Assembly: GCF_001428825.1 (NCBI RefSeq)
Contig: NZ_LMIT01000016.1
Coordinates: 83,886 to 146,705, forward strand
Direction: 5' to 3'
Source: Nocardioides sp. Root240
Lineage (GTDB): Bacteria; Actinomycetota; Actinomycetes; Propionibacteriales; Nocardioidaceae
DNA: 62,820 nt
The position numbers were made by a program, and so were the translations under genes. A model generated the notes under the pieces. It worked only from the letters and a program-made list of their open reading frames with translations, had not been told where the DNA came from and did no database searches. How positions within the stretch are numbered: the stretch's first letter is position 1; each line of letters begins with the position of its first letter. This document shows, in pieces, positions 41,474 through 49,829 of this stretch.

Positions 41474-42664
41474 ATGTCACTGCTCAGCTCCGTCCGCCGA
41501 CCCGGCGAGCACGGCATCCTCGCCCCGGCCGCGCGCCTGGACCGCTGGCTGCTCGTCGTGCTCGTCGTGCTGCTGGTGACCTGCGCCGTCCGGTACGTCG
41601 ACCGGCACGGCCTGCACGCGACCGGGATCGCCGTGCTGGCGGGCGCCCTCGCGCTCGGCCTCGCCTATGCGACGCGCGGCCTGCTGCGCGGTCGGCCGTG
41701 GTGGCCCACCGCCTGGGTGAGCGCGATGGTCGTGCTGTGGGGGCTGCTGACCGCGGTGGCACCGTCGTTCGCGTGGTGCGCCGTACCCGTGGCCTTCGCC
41801 GTGCTGCAGGTGCTGCCCTTCTCGTGGGCGGTCGGCACGGTCGTCGCGATGACGCTGCTGCTGACCGCCGCGTGGCAGCGGCTGGACGGATCATGGGCCG
41901 ACGGCGTCGACCCGGTCCAGGTGGCCGGCCCGATCGGTATCGCGCTGGTGACCGTGCTGGCCTACCGCGCGCTCGACCTCGAGTCCCGGGCCCGCCAGCT
42001 CGCGCAGGCCGAGGTGGGCGCGCTCGCCGAGCGGACCCGCCTCTCGCGCGAGATCCACGACTCCGTCGGGCAGGGCCTCTCGAGCATCAACCTGCTGCTC
42101 CAGGCGGCCGAGCAGGCCTGGGACGGCCAGCCGTCCACCGCGCGGGAGCACGTCCGCACCGCTGCCGCCACTGCCCGCGACGGCCTCGACGAGGTACGAC
42201 GCGTGGTCCGCGACCTCGCGCCTGCCGAGCTCACCGACGACCGCACCGGCGAGGCGCTGGTCGAGGCACTGCGCAAGGCCGCTGCCGAGGCCGTGCAGGC
42301 CTCGCCCGGGCTCGACGTGGCCGTGCGCGTGCACGGCTCCCCCGTCTCGGTGCCGCCGGCGGTCGCCGCCGCACTGGTCCGCACCGCTCGCGGCGCGCTC
42401 GCCAACGTGCGCGAGCACGCCGCGGCCGGCCGGGCCGCGGTGACCCTGACCTACCAGCTCGACGAGGTGACCCTCGACGTCCGCGACGACGGCCGGGGCT
42501 TCGACCCGTCCGCCGTGGGACCGTCGGGCACCCGCGGGCGGGGCATCGCCGGCATGCGCGACCGGGCCGCCGGGCTCGGCGGCCGGACCGAGGTGGAGAG
42601 CGCGCCCGGGGAGGGGACGACCGTGTCGGTCTGCTTCCCCGTGCGCGGAGAGGACGTCACGTGA
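41474..42664 (+). CDS. Sensor histidine kinase, NarL/DesK type
   Basis: 396 residues from the ATG at 41474. About five membrane helices occupy residues 25-175. The HisKA_3 dimerisation helix has the phosphoacceptor His195 in SREIHDSVGQGLSSI. The C-terminal ATPase domain (about 290-395) has NVREHAAAGRA, DDGRGFDP and GIAGMRDRAAGLGG boxes. No extracellular sensor domain is visible, so the membrane part itself probably senses the signal. The response-regulator gene overlaps its stop by four bases. A CCAATTGG palindrome lies upstream at about 41425-41432. Confidence 0.93.
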   Translation: MSLLSSVRRPGEHGILAPAARLDRWLLVVLVVLLVTCAVRYVDRHGLHATGIAVLAGALALGLAYATRGLLRGRPWWPTAWVSAMVVLWGLLTAVAPSFAWCAVPVAFAVLQVLPFSWAVGTVVAMTLLLTAAWQRLDGSWADGVDPVQVAGPIGIALVTVLAYRALDLESRARQLAQAEVGALAERTRLSREIHDSVGQGLSSINLLLQAAEQAWDGQPSTAREHVRTAAATARDGLDEVRRVVRDLAPAELTDDRTGEALVEALRKAAAEAVQASPGLDVAVRVHGSPVSVPPAVAAALVRTARGALANVREHAAAGRAAVTLTYQLDEVTLDVRDDGRGFDPSAVGPSGTRGRGIAGMRDRAAGLGGRTEVESAPGEGTTVSVCFPVRGEDVT

Positions 42665-43296
42665 TCCGCATCGTGCTGGTCGACGACCACCCGGTCGTCC
42701 GCGCGGGCCTGCGCGCACTCGTCGACGGGCAGGACGACCTGTCCGTCGTGGGCGAGGCCGACGGCCTCGACGCGGCCGTCGCGCTGGTGAGCGCCGACCG
42801 GCCCGACGTCGTGCTGATGGACCTCTCGCTCGGCGAGGGCAGGGCCGGAGGGGCCGCCGTGACCGCGGCCGTCCGCAGCCTCCCGCAGCCGCCGGAGGTG
42901 CTCGTGCTGACGACCTACGACACGGAGTCGGACATCCTGCGCGCCCTCGAGGCGGGAGCGCGGGGGTACCTGCTCAAGGACGCACCGCCGGACGAGCTGT
43001 TCGCCGGGATCCGTGCGACGGCGCGGGGCGAGACCGTGCTGGCGCCGTCGGTGGCGGCGACGCTGGTGCGTCGTACCACTCCGGGGGCGACGACCATCAC
43101 CGAGCGCGAGGTGGAGGTGCTCGAGCTGCTCTCGCGCGGGCTCGGCAACAAGGAGATGGCACGCGAGCTGTTCGTCTCCGAGGCGACCGTGAAGTCCCAC
43201 CTCTCGCACATCTACACCAAGCTCGGCGTCGACACTCGCGCCGGCGCGGTCGCCGCGGCGATCGAGCAGCGGATCATCCGCCCCGTAGGAGGTTGA
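42661..43296 (+). CDS. LuxR/NarL family response regulator
   Basis: 211 residues from the GTG at 42661. The receiver has Asp8-Asp9, phosphoacceptor Asp54 in VVLMDLSLGEG and Lys in YLLKDAPPDEL. The C-terminal LuxR helix-turn-helix (about 148-205) reads TITEREVEVLELLSRGLGNK followed by EMARELFVSEATVKSHLSHI. It is the partner of the kinase encoded just before it. Targets are unknown; the divergent NHL-ankyrin operon and the deaminase gene that follows four bases later are candidates. Confidence 0.95.
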   Translation: MIRIVLVDDHPVVRAGLRALVDGQDDLSVVGEADGLDAAVALVSADRPDVVLMDLSLGEGRAGGAAVTAAVRSLPQPPEVLVLTTYDTESDILRALEAGARGYLLKDAPPDELFAGIRATARGETVLAPSVAATLVRRTTPGATTITEREVEVLELLSRGLGNKEMARELFVSEATVKSHLSHIYTKLGVDTRAGAVAAAIEQRIIRPVGG

Positions 43297-43299
43297 GCA

Positions 43300-43779
43300 A
43301 TGGCGATCGACGACACCGACCGGCGGCACCTCGCCCGCTGTGTCGAGCTGGCCGAGCAGGCCGTGGAGGTGGGCGACGAGCCCTTCGGCTCGCTGCTCGT
43401 CGGACCTGACGGCACCGTGCTGATGGAGGACCACAACCACGTCAGCGGCGGCGACGGCACCCGCCACCCCGAGCTCGCGATCGCCCTCTGGGCCGCGGCC
43501 CACCTCCCCGTCGCCAGCCGCGCGGCCCACACCGTCTACACCTCCGGGGAGCACTGCGCCATGTGCTCGGCCGCGCACGCCTGGGCCGGGCTCGGGCGGA
43601 TCGTGTTCGCCACCTCGACCCCGCAGCTCGTGCAGTGGATGGGCGAGCTCGGCGTCGCGCCGTCGCCGGTCACGGCGCTGCGGATCACCGAGGTCGCGCC
43701 CGGCGTACCGGTCGACGGACCCGTGGAGGAGTACGCCGACGCGGTCCGCGCGCTGCACGTGCGCCACCACGCCCGCTGA
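43300..43779 (+). CDS. Nucleoside/tRNA-type cytidine-deaminase-fold protein
   Basis: 159 residues from the ATG at 43300 (AGGAGG upstream). The zinc-dependent deaminase signature is present: HPELAIALWAA supplies the ligand His and the catalytic Glu, and SGEHCAMCSAA the two Cys ligands. It resembles guanine- or nucleoside-deaminase members; the EHCAMC form replaces the usual EPCxMC. It starts 3 bases after the response-regulator gene and may be on its transcript. The base substrate cannot be told by eye. Confidence 0.88.
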   Translation: MAIDDTDRRHLARCVELAEQAVEVGDEPFGSLLVGPDGTVLMEDHNHVSGGDGTRHPELAIALWAAAHLPVASRAAHTVYTSGEHCAMCSAAHAWAGLGRIVFATSTPQLVQWMGELGVAPSPVTALRITEVAPGVPVDGPVEEYADAVRALHVRHHAR

Positions 43780-43867
43780 CCACGAAATGGCCCTCAGGGC
43801 ACCACGAAGTGGGGGCCGTGGCTGCCATCACGCCCACGTCGTGGTGCCATCTCTCCCACTTCGTGGG
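43780..43867. repeat. Palindromic element with repeated CCACGAAGTGG-like words
   Basis: The word CCACGAAxTGG and its relatives occur four times: CCACGAAATGG (43780-43790), CACCACGAAGTGGG (43800-43813), CCCACGTCGTGGTG (43833-43846) and CCCACTTCGTGGG (43855-43867). The second and third pair with each other and the second and fourth also pair, giving alternative stems. It lies between convergent genes and probably ends both transcripts. Confidence 0.65.
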
Positions 43868-43875
43868 CAGGAAGG

Positions 43876-44472
43876 TCAGAGGCCGGCGACGGCCGTCGCG
43901 GCGCGGTGCAGCTCCCGTCGTACGTCGGCGTGGCGGACACCCCGCGCGAGCAGGTCGGCCGACGAGCGCAGCAGGCCGGCGATCAGCTGCGCGCGCACCC
44001 GGCGCAGGGCGGGCGCCGGCGCCGGCCGGGCGGCGTGGCGGAGCAGTCCGTCGAGCGTGGCGTAGAGCTCGCGGTGCCGCTCCCCGAAGTGGGCCAGCAC
44101 CTCGGGTGGCAGGTCCGTGGCGGATGCCGTCGCGTCGACCAGGGACGTGTGCGCCTCGTCGGTGATGAAGTCGAGCTGGACGTCGAGCCAGTCCGCGAGC
44201 GCGACAGCCGGGTCGTCGTACTCCCCGGTGACGGCGAGCGACCGCTCGATCAGCGGGTCCATCTCGAGGTCGAACCAGCGCTGCAGGATGTGCGCCTTCG
44301 TCGGGAAGTAGCGGTAGAGCGAGGTCCGACGCAGGCCGACCTCGGTCGCGATGTCACCGATCGAGACGGCCGCCACGCCCCGCTCGACGAACAACCGGCG
44401 TGCGGCCGCGACCACCGCGGCCTCCTGGGTCGCGACGTGCTCGGCGATCGTCGGGGCGGTGATGCGGGGCAT
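43876..44472 (-). CDS. TetR family transcriptional regulator
   Basis: 198 residues from the ATG at 44470-44472. The helix-turn-helix (about 20-65) has ARRLFVERGVAAVSIGDIA then EVGLRRTSLYRYFPTKAHIL. It is the last gene of a leftward unit: FtsX-type permease, ABC ATPase, TetR (16 and 15-base gaps). It probably represses the exporter operon by binding the twin CGACA-N3-TGTCG palindromes at 46273-46307. Confidence 0.9.
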   Translation of the reverse strand: MPRITAPTIAEHVATQEAAVVAAARRLFVERGVAAVSIGDIATEVGLRRTSLYRYFPTKAHILQRWFDLEMDPLIERSLAVTGEYDDPAVALADWLDVQLDFITDEAHTSLVDATASATDLPPEVLAHFGERHRELYATLDGLLRHAARPAPAPALRRVRAQLIAGLLRSSADLLARGVRHADVRRELHRAATAVAGL

Positions 44473-44488
44473 GCGCGTCCTCGTTCGG

Positions 44489-45163
44489 TCAGGTCCTGGC
44501 AGCCACCTCTCCCCGGTGCAGGTGGAGGTGGCGATCGGCACGGCCCGCCTGGTCCGGGTCGTGGGTGACGACAACGGTAGCCGCGCCGAGCCTGCGTGCC
44601 TCGTCGATCAACAGCTGCATGACCAGCTCGCCGAGCTCCGGGTCCAGCGAGGCGGTGGGCTCGTCGGCGAGGACGACGACCGGCTCGTTCATCAGCGCCC
44701 GTGCGATCGCGACCCGCTGGCGCTCGCCGCCCGACAGCTGCGCGGGACGCGCGTCGAGCCGGTCCTCGAGGCCGACGCGGGTCAGCAGCTCGATGGCCCG
44801 GTCCTTCGCCGCGGCGTCCCTGCGGCCCGAGATGTGCGCGAGGATCGCGACCTGCTCGCGGGCGGTGAGCGCCGGCAACAGGTTCGAGGACTGGTAGACG
44901 ATCCCGACGGCGTCACGCCGCAGCCGCACCCGCCGGCGGTCCTTGAGGGCGGTCGCGTCGGTCCCGCCGATCGTGACCCGGCCGCCGTCGGGCTGCCGCA
45001 GCAGGCCGGCGACCGCGACCAGGGTGGACTTGCCGGAGCCGGACGCGCCCGTGACCGCGACGACCTCGCCCGGCCCGACGTCGAGGTCGACCCCGTCGAG
45101 GAGGACGCGCTCCGTCGCGCCGTCGGGTACGGCGACGCTGATGTTCTCGAGGCGGAGGGACAT
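44489..45163 (-). CDS. ABC transporter ATP-binding protein, MacB/LolD/HrtA type
   Basis: 224 residues from the ATG at 45161-45163. Motifs: Walker A GASGSGKST (about 39-47), Q-loop YQSSNLLPALTA, signature LSGGERQRVAIARAL, Walker B VVLADEPTASLD and H-loop VTHD. Length and sequence fit the ATPases that pair with FtsX-type permeases for lipoprotein, peptide or haem export. The permease gene lies 15 bases upstream. Confidence 0.93.
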   Translation of the reverse strand: MSLRLENISVAVPDGATERVLLDGVDLDVGPGEVVAVTGASGSGKSTLVAVAGLLRQPDGGRVTIGGTDATALKDRRRVRLRRDAVGIVYQSSNLLPALTAREQVAILAHISGRRDAAAKDRAIELLTRVGLEDRLDARPAQLSGGERQRVAIARALMNEPVVVLADEPTASLDPELGELVMQLLIDEARRLGAATVVVTHDPDQAGRADRHLHLHRGEVAART

Positions 45164-45178
45164 GGCTGCTTCCTTCTC

Positions 45179-46258
45179 TCAGTCGGCGGCGCGCAGCGCC
45201 ATCGCGGGGTCGACCGCGACGACGCGACGAATCCCGGCCAGGCAGCCGAGCAGGCCGACGACGACCAGCAGGACGAGGGCGGACACGGCGGGCACGAGCG
45301 CGAGGCGGAAGGGCACAGCAGTCCCGTCGATGAGCCCGCCGAGGGCGAAGGCCACCCCGCCGCCCACCGCGGTGGCGAGCACGAGCACGACCGCGAGCTG
45401 GCCGAGGGCGTCGCGGGCGACGTAGGACCGGGAGGCGCCGAGCGCCTTGAGGAGCGCGATCTGCCGGGACCGCTGCATGGTCCACACGATGAAGAAGGCG
45501 CCGACGATCAGCGCCGAGATCACCAGCAGGAACCAGCGGATCATCGACATGGTCTGGGTCTCGCCGGCGTATCCGGGCGACCCGGCGTACGCCTCCTCCT
45601 TGGTGACCACCTCGGTCCCGTCGGCAGCCTCCAGCGTCGTGTCGTCGTCGGCACGCAGCGCGATCGCGGAGAAGCGGCCCTTGGCGTTGTCGCCGTAGAG
45701 CAGGTGCTGCCACGTCTCGAGGCTGGTGAAGGCGATGTCGACGTGGCCGTACGACCCGGCGTAGGTGAAGCCGAGCACCGGCAGCCGTTCGTCGACCCCG
45801 ACGACGGTCAGCTCGTCGCCGACCTCGATCCCCTCGTCCTCGAGCTCCTGGCTGAGCACCAGGCCGGGGGTGCCCTCGAGCGCGCCCTCCGCGTCAGGGC
45901 GCGGAGCGAGGAAGGAGCCGGCCGGTACGCCGTAGAGGGCGAGGTCGATCGTCTTCCCGCCGTCGGTCCGGGCGTTCACGAAGGAGACGCCGAGCGGAGA
46001 CGCGTCGACGTCATCGCGCCCTTCCCACGGGGCGAGGTCCGCGTCGGTCAGCGTGGACCGGCTGAACGTCTCCGCGGAGCCCTGCTGCAGCACCAGGTCG
46101 GTCATCGGCAGCCGGCGCAGGCCGGAGATGCCGTCGTCCACGAGGCCGTTGGCGAGTCCGGACAGCATCGTGGTCAGCATCGCCACGAGGGCGATCACCG
46201 TGCCCACGAGCGCGAACCGGCCGCGCGCGAAGCGCAGCTCCCTCAACGCGAGGTACAC
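45179..46258 (-). CDS. FtsX-type ABC exporter permease (DevC/HrtB-like)
   Basis: 359 residues from the ATG at 46256-46258. One N-terminal membrane helix (about 14-36, FALVGTVIALVAMLTTMLSG) precedes a large extracellular MacB-like domain (about 40-230). Three C-terminal helices follow (about 240-265, 285-310, 325-350). This single-FtsX layout and length match DevC/HrtB permeases of efflux pumps for lipids or haem. The operon also holds the ATPase and a TetR repressor. Export of a toxic hydrophobic compound is likely, substrate unknown. Confidence 0.9.
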   Translation of the reverse strand: MYLALRELRFARGRFALVGTVIALVAMLTTMLSGLANGLVDDGISGLRRLPMTDLVLQQGSAETFSRSTLTDADLAPWEGRDDVDASPLGVSFVNARTDGGKTIDLALYGVPAGSFLAPRPDAEGALEGTPGLVLSQELEDEGIEVGDELTVVGVDERLPVLGFTYAGSYGHVDIAFTSLETWQHLLYGDNAKGRFSAIALRADDDTTLEAADGTEVVTKEEAYAGSPGYAGETQTMSMIRWFLLVISALIVGAFFIVWTMQRSRQIALLKALGASRSYVARDALGQLAVVLVLATAVGGGVAFALGGLIDGTAVPFRLALVPAVSALVLLVVVGLLGCLAGIRRVVAVDPAMALRAAD

Positions 46259-46272
46259 GGCAACTTGTTTGT

Positions 46273-46307
46273 CGACACCATGTCGTCATCTTATCGACAG
46301 GGTGTCG
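46273..46307. promoter_or_regulatory. Twin palindromic operators upstream of the FtsX-type exporter operon
   Basis: Two copies of CGACA-N3-TGTCG, at 46273-46285 (spacer CCA) and 46295-46307 (spacer GGG), are centred 22 bases apart, about two helical turns. They lie just before the permease start, so the TetR protein encoded at the operon end is the likely ligand, binding as two cooperating dimers. Confidence 0.7.
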
Positions 46308-46317
46308 TCATACCAAG

Positions 46318-46989
46318 TCAGACGACGAAGGCACAGAACTCGTTGCCGTCCGGGTCGGCCAGGACCGTCCACCGGATCTGCTCGTCCTGCGCTCGCAGCA
46401 CCCGCGCACCGGCGGCGACCAGGCCGTCGACGCTCGCGGTCTCGACGTCGAGGTGGATCCGGTTCTTCACCGTCTTCGGCTCCTGCACCGGCATCAGCAC
46501 GATGTGCTCGAACGGCGCGGCGGGGATCTGCTCGACCCACGACCACCGCCCCTCGGGGTCGTCCTTCGCGACGGCACCGAGCAGCCCGGCCCACCACGAG
46601 GCCAGCGCCGGCGGATCGGCGGCGTCGATGACGACCTCCAGCAGCCGCCGGTCCGGCAGGTCGGACTCCTCGAAGACGCACATCTCGCCGCCCTCGGGAT
46701 CGCGCAGCACCTTCCACCGGTACGACGACAGGTCGACCGCCGACGCACCCAGCTCCAGCACCTCCTCGACCCGGTGCGCGTTGACGTCGAGGTGGACCCG
46801 CTGCTTCACGGTGACCGGCTCGGGCACGGTGTTCACCCACACCGTGTGCTGCGGTGTGGGACCGGTCAGCCGGGCGTCACCGTCGTCGAGCAGCTCGAGC
46901 TCGAGGCCGAGCACCGCGGCCCAGAAACGGCCGAGGGCAGGGGCATCGACGGCATCGATGCAGAGGTCCTTGAACGTCGCGAGGGGCAT
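46318..46989 (-). CDS. Two-domain VOC (glyoxalase-like) protein
   Basis: 223 residues from the ATG at 46987-46989. Two tandem glyoxalase-like modules are visible: the first begins KDLCIDAVDAPALGRFWAAV and ends RDPEGGEMCVFE; the second begins LEVVIDAADPPALASWWAGL and ends ADPDGNEFCAFVV. Each has an internal VKxRxHLDV strand whose His and the terminal Glu could bind a metal. This arrangement is common in actinobacterial glyoxalase/bleomycin-resistance-like proteins. No substrate can be assigned. It is divergent from the pentapeptide-repeat gene. Confidence 0.88.
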   Translation of the reverse strand: MPLATFKDLCIDAVDAPALGRFWAAVLGLELELLDDGDARLTGPTPQHTVWVNTVPEPVTVKQRVHLDVNAHRVEEVLELGASAVDLSSYRWKVLRDPEGGEMCVFEESDLPDRRLLEVVIDAADPPALASWWAGLLGAVAKDDPEGRWSWVEQIPAAPFEHIVLMPVQEPKTVKNRIHLDVETASVDGLVAAGARVLRAQDEQIRWTVLADPDGNEFCAFVV

Positions 46990-47052
46990 GCGGTCACGGT
47001 ACGAGACCCTTGTGGAGACCTTTGTGTCGACCGCGCGCTGGATACTCGCGCC

Positions 47053-47688
47053 ATGGCCGACCGACCCCACGCAGTCCCCACCCCGCCCACCGACTCCGAG
47101 GTGGTCGGCGAGCGATGGGACGACGCGGACCTCTCCGGGCGCACCTTCACCCGGGTGGCCTTCCGCGACGTCGACCTCACCGAGGTGAGCGCCGCCGGGG
47201 CGACCTTCGACGCGTGCTCCTTCCACGACTGCGACCTCAACGCAGCGCGGTTCTCCGACACCGGATTCCTCAACTGCACCTTCACGAAGGCGTCCTTCTT
47301 CGGGGCGCGCTTCGAGGGCTGCAAGCTGGTGGGCTCGACGTTCGACCGGTGCCGGTTCGGGGCCTTCGAGGTCGTGGGCGGGAGCTGGCACCTGGCCGGG
47401 CTCCCGCGAGCCGACCTGCGTCGTACCGTCTTCCGGCGCGTCGACCTGCGCGAGGCCGACCTCACCGGTGCGCGACTCGACGACGCGACGCTGCACCACG
47501 TCGACCTCTCCGGGGCCTGGCTGCACCAGGCAGACCTGTCCGGCGCCGACCTCCGCGGCTCGGACCTCTCCGGCCTCGACCCGGTCGCCACCCAGCTGGC
47601 CAGGGCCGTGGTCGACCTCGACCAGGCGATCGTCCTGGTGCGCGCGCTCGGGCTGAAGGTGGAGGAGGAGGTGCCGATGACCGACTGA
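47053..47688 (+). CDS. Pentapeptide-repeat protein (Qnr/MfpA-like)
   Basis: 211 residues from the ATG at 47053. From residue about 24 to 185 the chain follows the A(D/N)LxX five-residue pattern: VDLTEVSAAGATFDACSFHD, ADLRRTVFRRVDLREADLTG, ADLSGADLRGSDLSG. This forms a right-handed quadrilateral beta-helix. A break near 110-120 separates two blocks and a C-terminal helix (VDLDQAIVLVRALGLKVEEE) is typical of Qnr/McbG-type members that dimerise and mimic DNA to shield gyrase. Gyrase protection is inference. Confidence 0.88.
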   Translation: MADRPHAVPTPPTDSEVVGERWDDADLSGRTFTRVAFRDVDLTEVSAAGATFDACSFHDCDLNAARFSDTGFLNCTFTKASFFGARFEGCKLVGSTFDRCRFGAFEVVGGSWHLAGLPRADLRRTVFRRVDLREADLTGARLDDATLHHVDLSGAWLHQADLSGADLRGSDLSGLDPVATQLARAVVDLDQAIVLVRALGLKVEEEVPMTD

Positions 47689-47708
47689 GACGGACGTCGG
47701 CGCCCGGA

Positions 47709-48020
47709 TCAGCCCTTCTCGACCGCCGCCAGCACCTTGTCGAGCTTGGCCTTCAGGTCCGGCACCTCGTCGAGCAGCACCAGCTTGTCGTTGAGGTCGC
47801 CGAGCAGGGTCTGCACCTGGCCGAGCACCTCACGGGTCTCCGCGAGGGTCGTGTCCACGGTGGTCAGCTTGCCGTCCACACTGGTCAGCGTGCCCTCGAC
47901 CGTGGTCAAGGTGCCCTCCACCGTGCCGAGCGTGGTGTCGACGTTGGTGAGCGCGACCTCGGCGCTCTTGAGCACCTTGTCGGCGCGCTTGAGGACGTCG
48001 GCGACGGGGTTCAGGCCCAC
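47709..48020 (-). CDS. Coiled-coil protein with seven-residue repeats, unknown function
   Basis: 103 residues from the GTG at 48018-48020, with GGAG 7 bases upstream. The centre consists of a regular heptad series: VDTTLGTVEGTLTTVEGTL then TSVDGKLTTVDTTLAETREV, with V/L at a and d positions. It should form a long parallel coiled coil or a phasin-like helix bundle. There is no signal peptide. No family is recognised. It may be a scaffold or granule-associated protein. Confidence 0.7.
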   Translation of the reverse strand: MGLNPVADVLKRADKVLKSAEVALTNVDTTLGTVEGTLTTVEGTLTSVDGKLTTVDTTLAETREVLGQVQTLLGDLNDKLVLLDEVPDLKAKLDKVLAAVEKG

Positions 48021-48100
48021 GGGTTTCTCCTTGTACGACGGGGACGACGGCGGTGTCGGACGCACACCTTCTCAGGTGCAGCGCCCGGACACGCGCAACT

Positions 48101-49159
48101 TCAGGCCAGTCGCCCCAGGACGCTCTCGGATTCGATCAGTCCCGCGTCGCTCGGGTCCTCGCCCCGCCCGAACACCTTGTCGTGCTGCTTGGCCCGCCAC
48201 GCCAGGTGCGCCTCGGCCGGCTTGTCGTAGCCGTAGCGCTCGCGCGCCTCGGCGGGCGTGAGCACCTCGTCCCTGACCGGCGGTACGCCGAGCAGGACCG
48301 GCGCCGCGACGGGGATCGTGCTCGGCGAGAGCAGCCCGAGCAGGCGCAGCTGGAGGCGCTTGCTCACCGTCAGCGACAAGAAGGTGGCGCGCAGCACCGG
48401 CCGGACCAGCAGGTCCACCGCCCTCGGCTGGCGCACGTCGCCCATCTCGCGCATCCAGTGCGGAAGCGTGGCGATCACGCCGGCGCGGAAGAAGAAGGCG
48501 ACCACCCACTGGGCCGGTGCCAGCACGCGCGGCACGTCGATGAGCTGGTTGACGTCCATCAGGTGCTTCATCGCGCGCTGCGCGATCGGGGAGCCGGACA
48601 TGACCGGGCGCATCCGCGCGTAGTACGCGTGCAGCTCCGCCCGGTTGCGCGGGACGTCGGCCGGGTCGCAGGTCTGGAACTCGGCGGCCCGAGCGCACTC
48701 GGCCCAGTACGCCGCCTCCTCGGCCTCGGAGAGCCGGCCGGGACCGTACATCTCGTAGGCCTTGAGCACCGAGTGCCAGCCGGTGACCAGGATCCACAGC
48801 TGCGAGTCGGGGTCGTTGGCGTCGTACCGGCCGCCGGCGTAGGGCTCGGTGCCGATCGCCTTGCTGTGCACCTTGACCAGCACGTCCGCGGCCTGGGCCG
48901 CCGTGCGGCTCTCACCGATTGCGATCAGCGCGAAGTAGCGGATCGTCCGGTCGTAGCGGGTCTTCGGGCGCTTGTAGATGTCCTGCGTCCGGTCGACCGA
49001 TGCGACCAGGTTGGGGTCGAGCTCCTCGACCACCACGGCGCGGCTGAAGCCGAGGGTGAGCGAGGTCGGGTAGGTCCAGACCTTCCACGTGACCGAGCCG
49101 GGGCCGAAGAAGCCGTGGTCCTCGGCCGGAGTGATGCTGGAGCGCTTGTTCTTCGCCAT
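48101..49159 (-). CDS. MpaB-type (DUF2236) oxygenase family protein
   Basis: 352 residues from the ATG at 49157-49159. Family features: GPGSVTWKVWTYPTSLTLGF near the N-terminus, VHSKAIGTEPYAGGRYDAND in the middle with the conserved HxxVxG-type His, and LWILVTGWHSVLKAYEMYG with a second His. The C-terminal part contains a hydrophobic hairpin and a PRVLAPAQWVV stretch. It is divergent from a tetR gene with a 22-base palindrome between them. Together with 11456-12382 this gives two TetR/DUF2236 pairs. Haem-dependent oxidation of a hydrophobic substrate is plausible. Confidence 0.85.
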   Translation of the reverse strand: MAKNKRSSITPAEDHGFFGPGSVTWKVWTYPTSLTLGFSRAVVVEELDPNLVASVDRTQDIYKRPKTRYDRTIRYFALIAIGESRTAAQAADVLVKVHSKAIGTEPYAGGRYDANDPDSQLWILVTGWHSVLKAYEMYGPGRLSEAEEAAYWAECARAAEFQTCDPADVPRNRAELHAYYARMRPVMSGSPIAQRAMKHLMDVNQLIDVPRVLAPAQWVVAFFFRAGVIATLPHWMREMGDVRQPRAVDLLVRPVLRATFLSLTVSKRLQLRLLGLLSPSTIPVAAPVLLGVPPVRDEVLTPAEARERYGYDKPAEAHLAWRAKQHDKVFGRGEDPSDAGLIESESVLGRLA

Positions 49160-49167
49160 GGCACCAT

Positions 49168-49189
49168 ATTGCTACAGTTGTGTAGTAAT
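49168..49189. promoter_or_regulatory. TetR operator, copy 1 (ATTGCTACA...TGTAGTAAT)
   Basis: A 22-base imperfect palindrome between the divergent DUF2236 and tetR genes: ATTGCTACA (49168-49176) and TGTAGTAAT (49181-49189) around GTTG. A second copy with the same half-sites lies at 51003-51024, so one TetR protein probably controls both sites. Confidence 0.75.
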
Positions 49190-49211
49190 TGGAAGAGCCT
49201 AAGGTTGCCCC

Positions 49212-49829
49212 ATGTCCGAGCAGGCCGCGCCCCCGCGCAAGCGACGTCCCTACGCCGCTCGCGTGCCGATGGAGGAGCGCCGCACCCAGCTCCTCGACGC
49301 GGCGCTGCGCGTCATCGACCGCGACGGGTACGACGGCGTCTCGATCGACGCCATCGCCAAGGAGGCCGGTGTCACCCGCCCGGTCGTCTACGGCGCCTTC
49401 GACGGCCTCGGTCCCCTGCTGACGGCACTGCTGGACCGCCAGCAGCAGCGCGCGATCACCCAGCTCTTCGCCGCACTGCCGACCGAGACGGCGACCGACC
49501 CGGTCGCCGTCGTCGACCTGTCCGGCCCCCGCCTGCACCAGATGCTGCTCGACGACCCGGTGACCTGGCGGGCGATCCTGCAGTCGCCGGCCAACGTGCC
49601 CGAGGTGGTGCGCGCCCGGATCGAGGGCGACCGGCAGCAGGTCCGCGTGATCATCGAGCGCCTGGTCACCGGCGTGCTCGGCGAGAAGGTCGACGCCCCG
49701 GTGATGGCGCACGGGATCATCGCGCTGCTGGAGCACTTCGGCCGCCTCGTCCTCGACGATCCCGAGCAGTACGACGCCGCCCGGCTCACCGCCGCCGCGC
49801 GGGCCCTCGCGGCATCATGGACGCCGTGA
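49212..49829 (+). CDS. TetR family transcriptional regulator
   Basis: 205 residues from the ATG at 49212. The helix-turn-helix (about 22-66) has RVIDRDGYDGVSIDAIAKEA then GVTRPVVYGAFDGLGPLL. It is divergent from the DUF2236 gene, and the palindrome at 49168-49189 sits between them. Its stop overlaps the next acetyltransferase gene. The recurrence of its probable operator at 51003 suggests a small regulon that also covers the gene at 50753-50974 and the VOC gene at 51066. Confidence 0.92.
   Translation: MSEQAAPPRKRRPYAARVPMEERRTQLLDAALRVIDRDGYDGVSIDAIAKEAGVTRPVVYGAFDGLGPLLTALLDRQQQRAITQLFAALPTETATDPVAVVDLSGPRLHQMLLDDPVTWRAILQSPANVPEVVRARIEGDRQQVRVIIERLVTGVLGEKVDAPVMAHGIIALLEHFGRLVLDDPEQYDAARLTAAARALAASWTP

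Noticed and set aside
48101..49159. TetR/DUF2236 pair as a toxin-antitoxin unit
   Set aside because: Sizes, motifs and operator layout fit a regulator and an enzyme; neither protein resembles a toxin or antitoxin.
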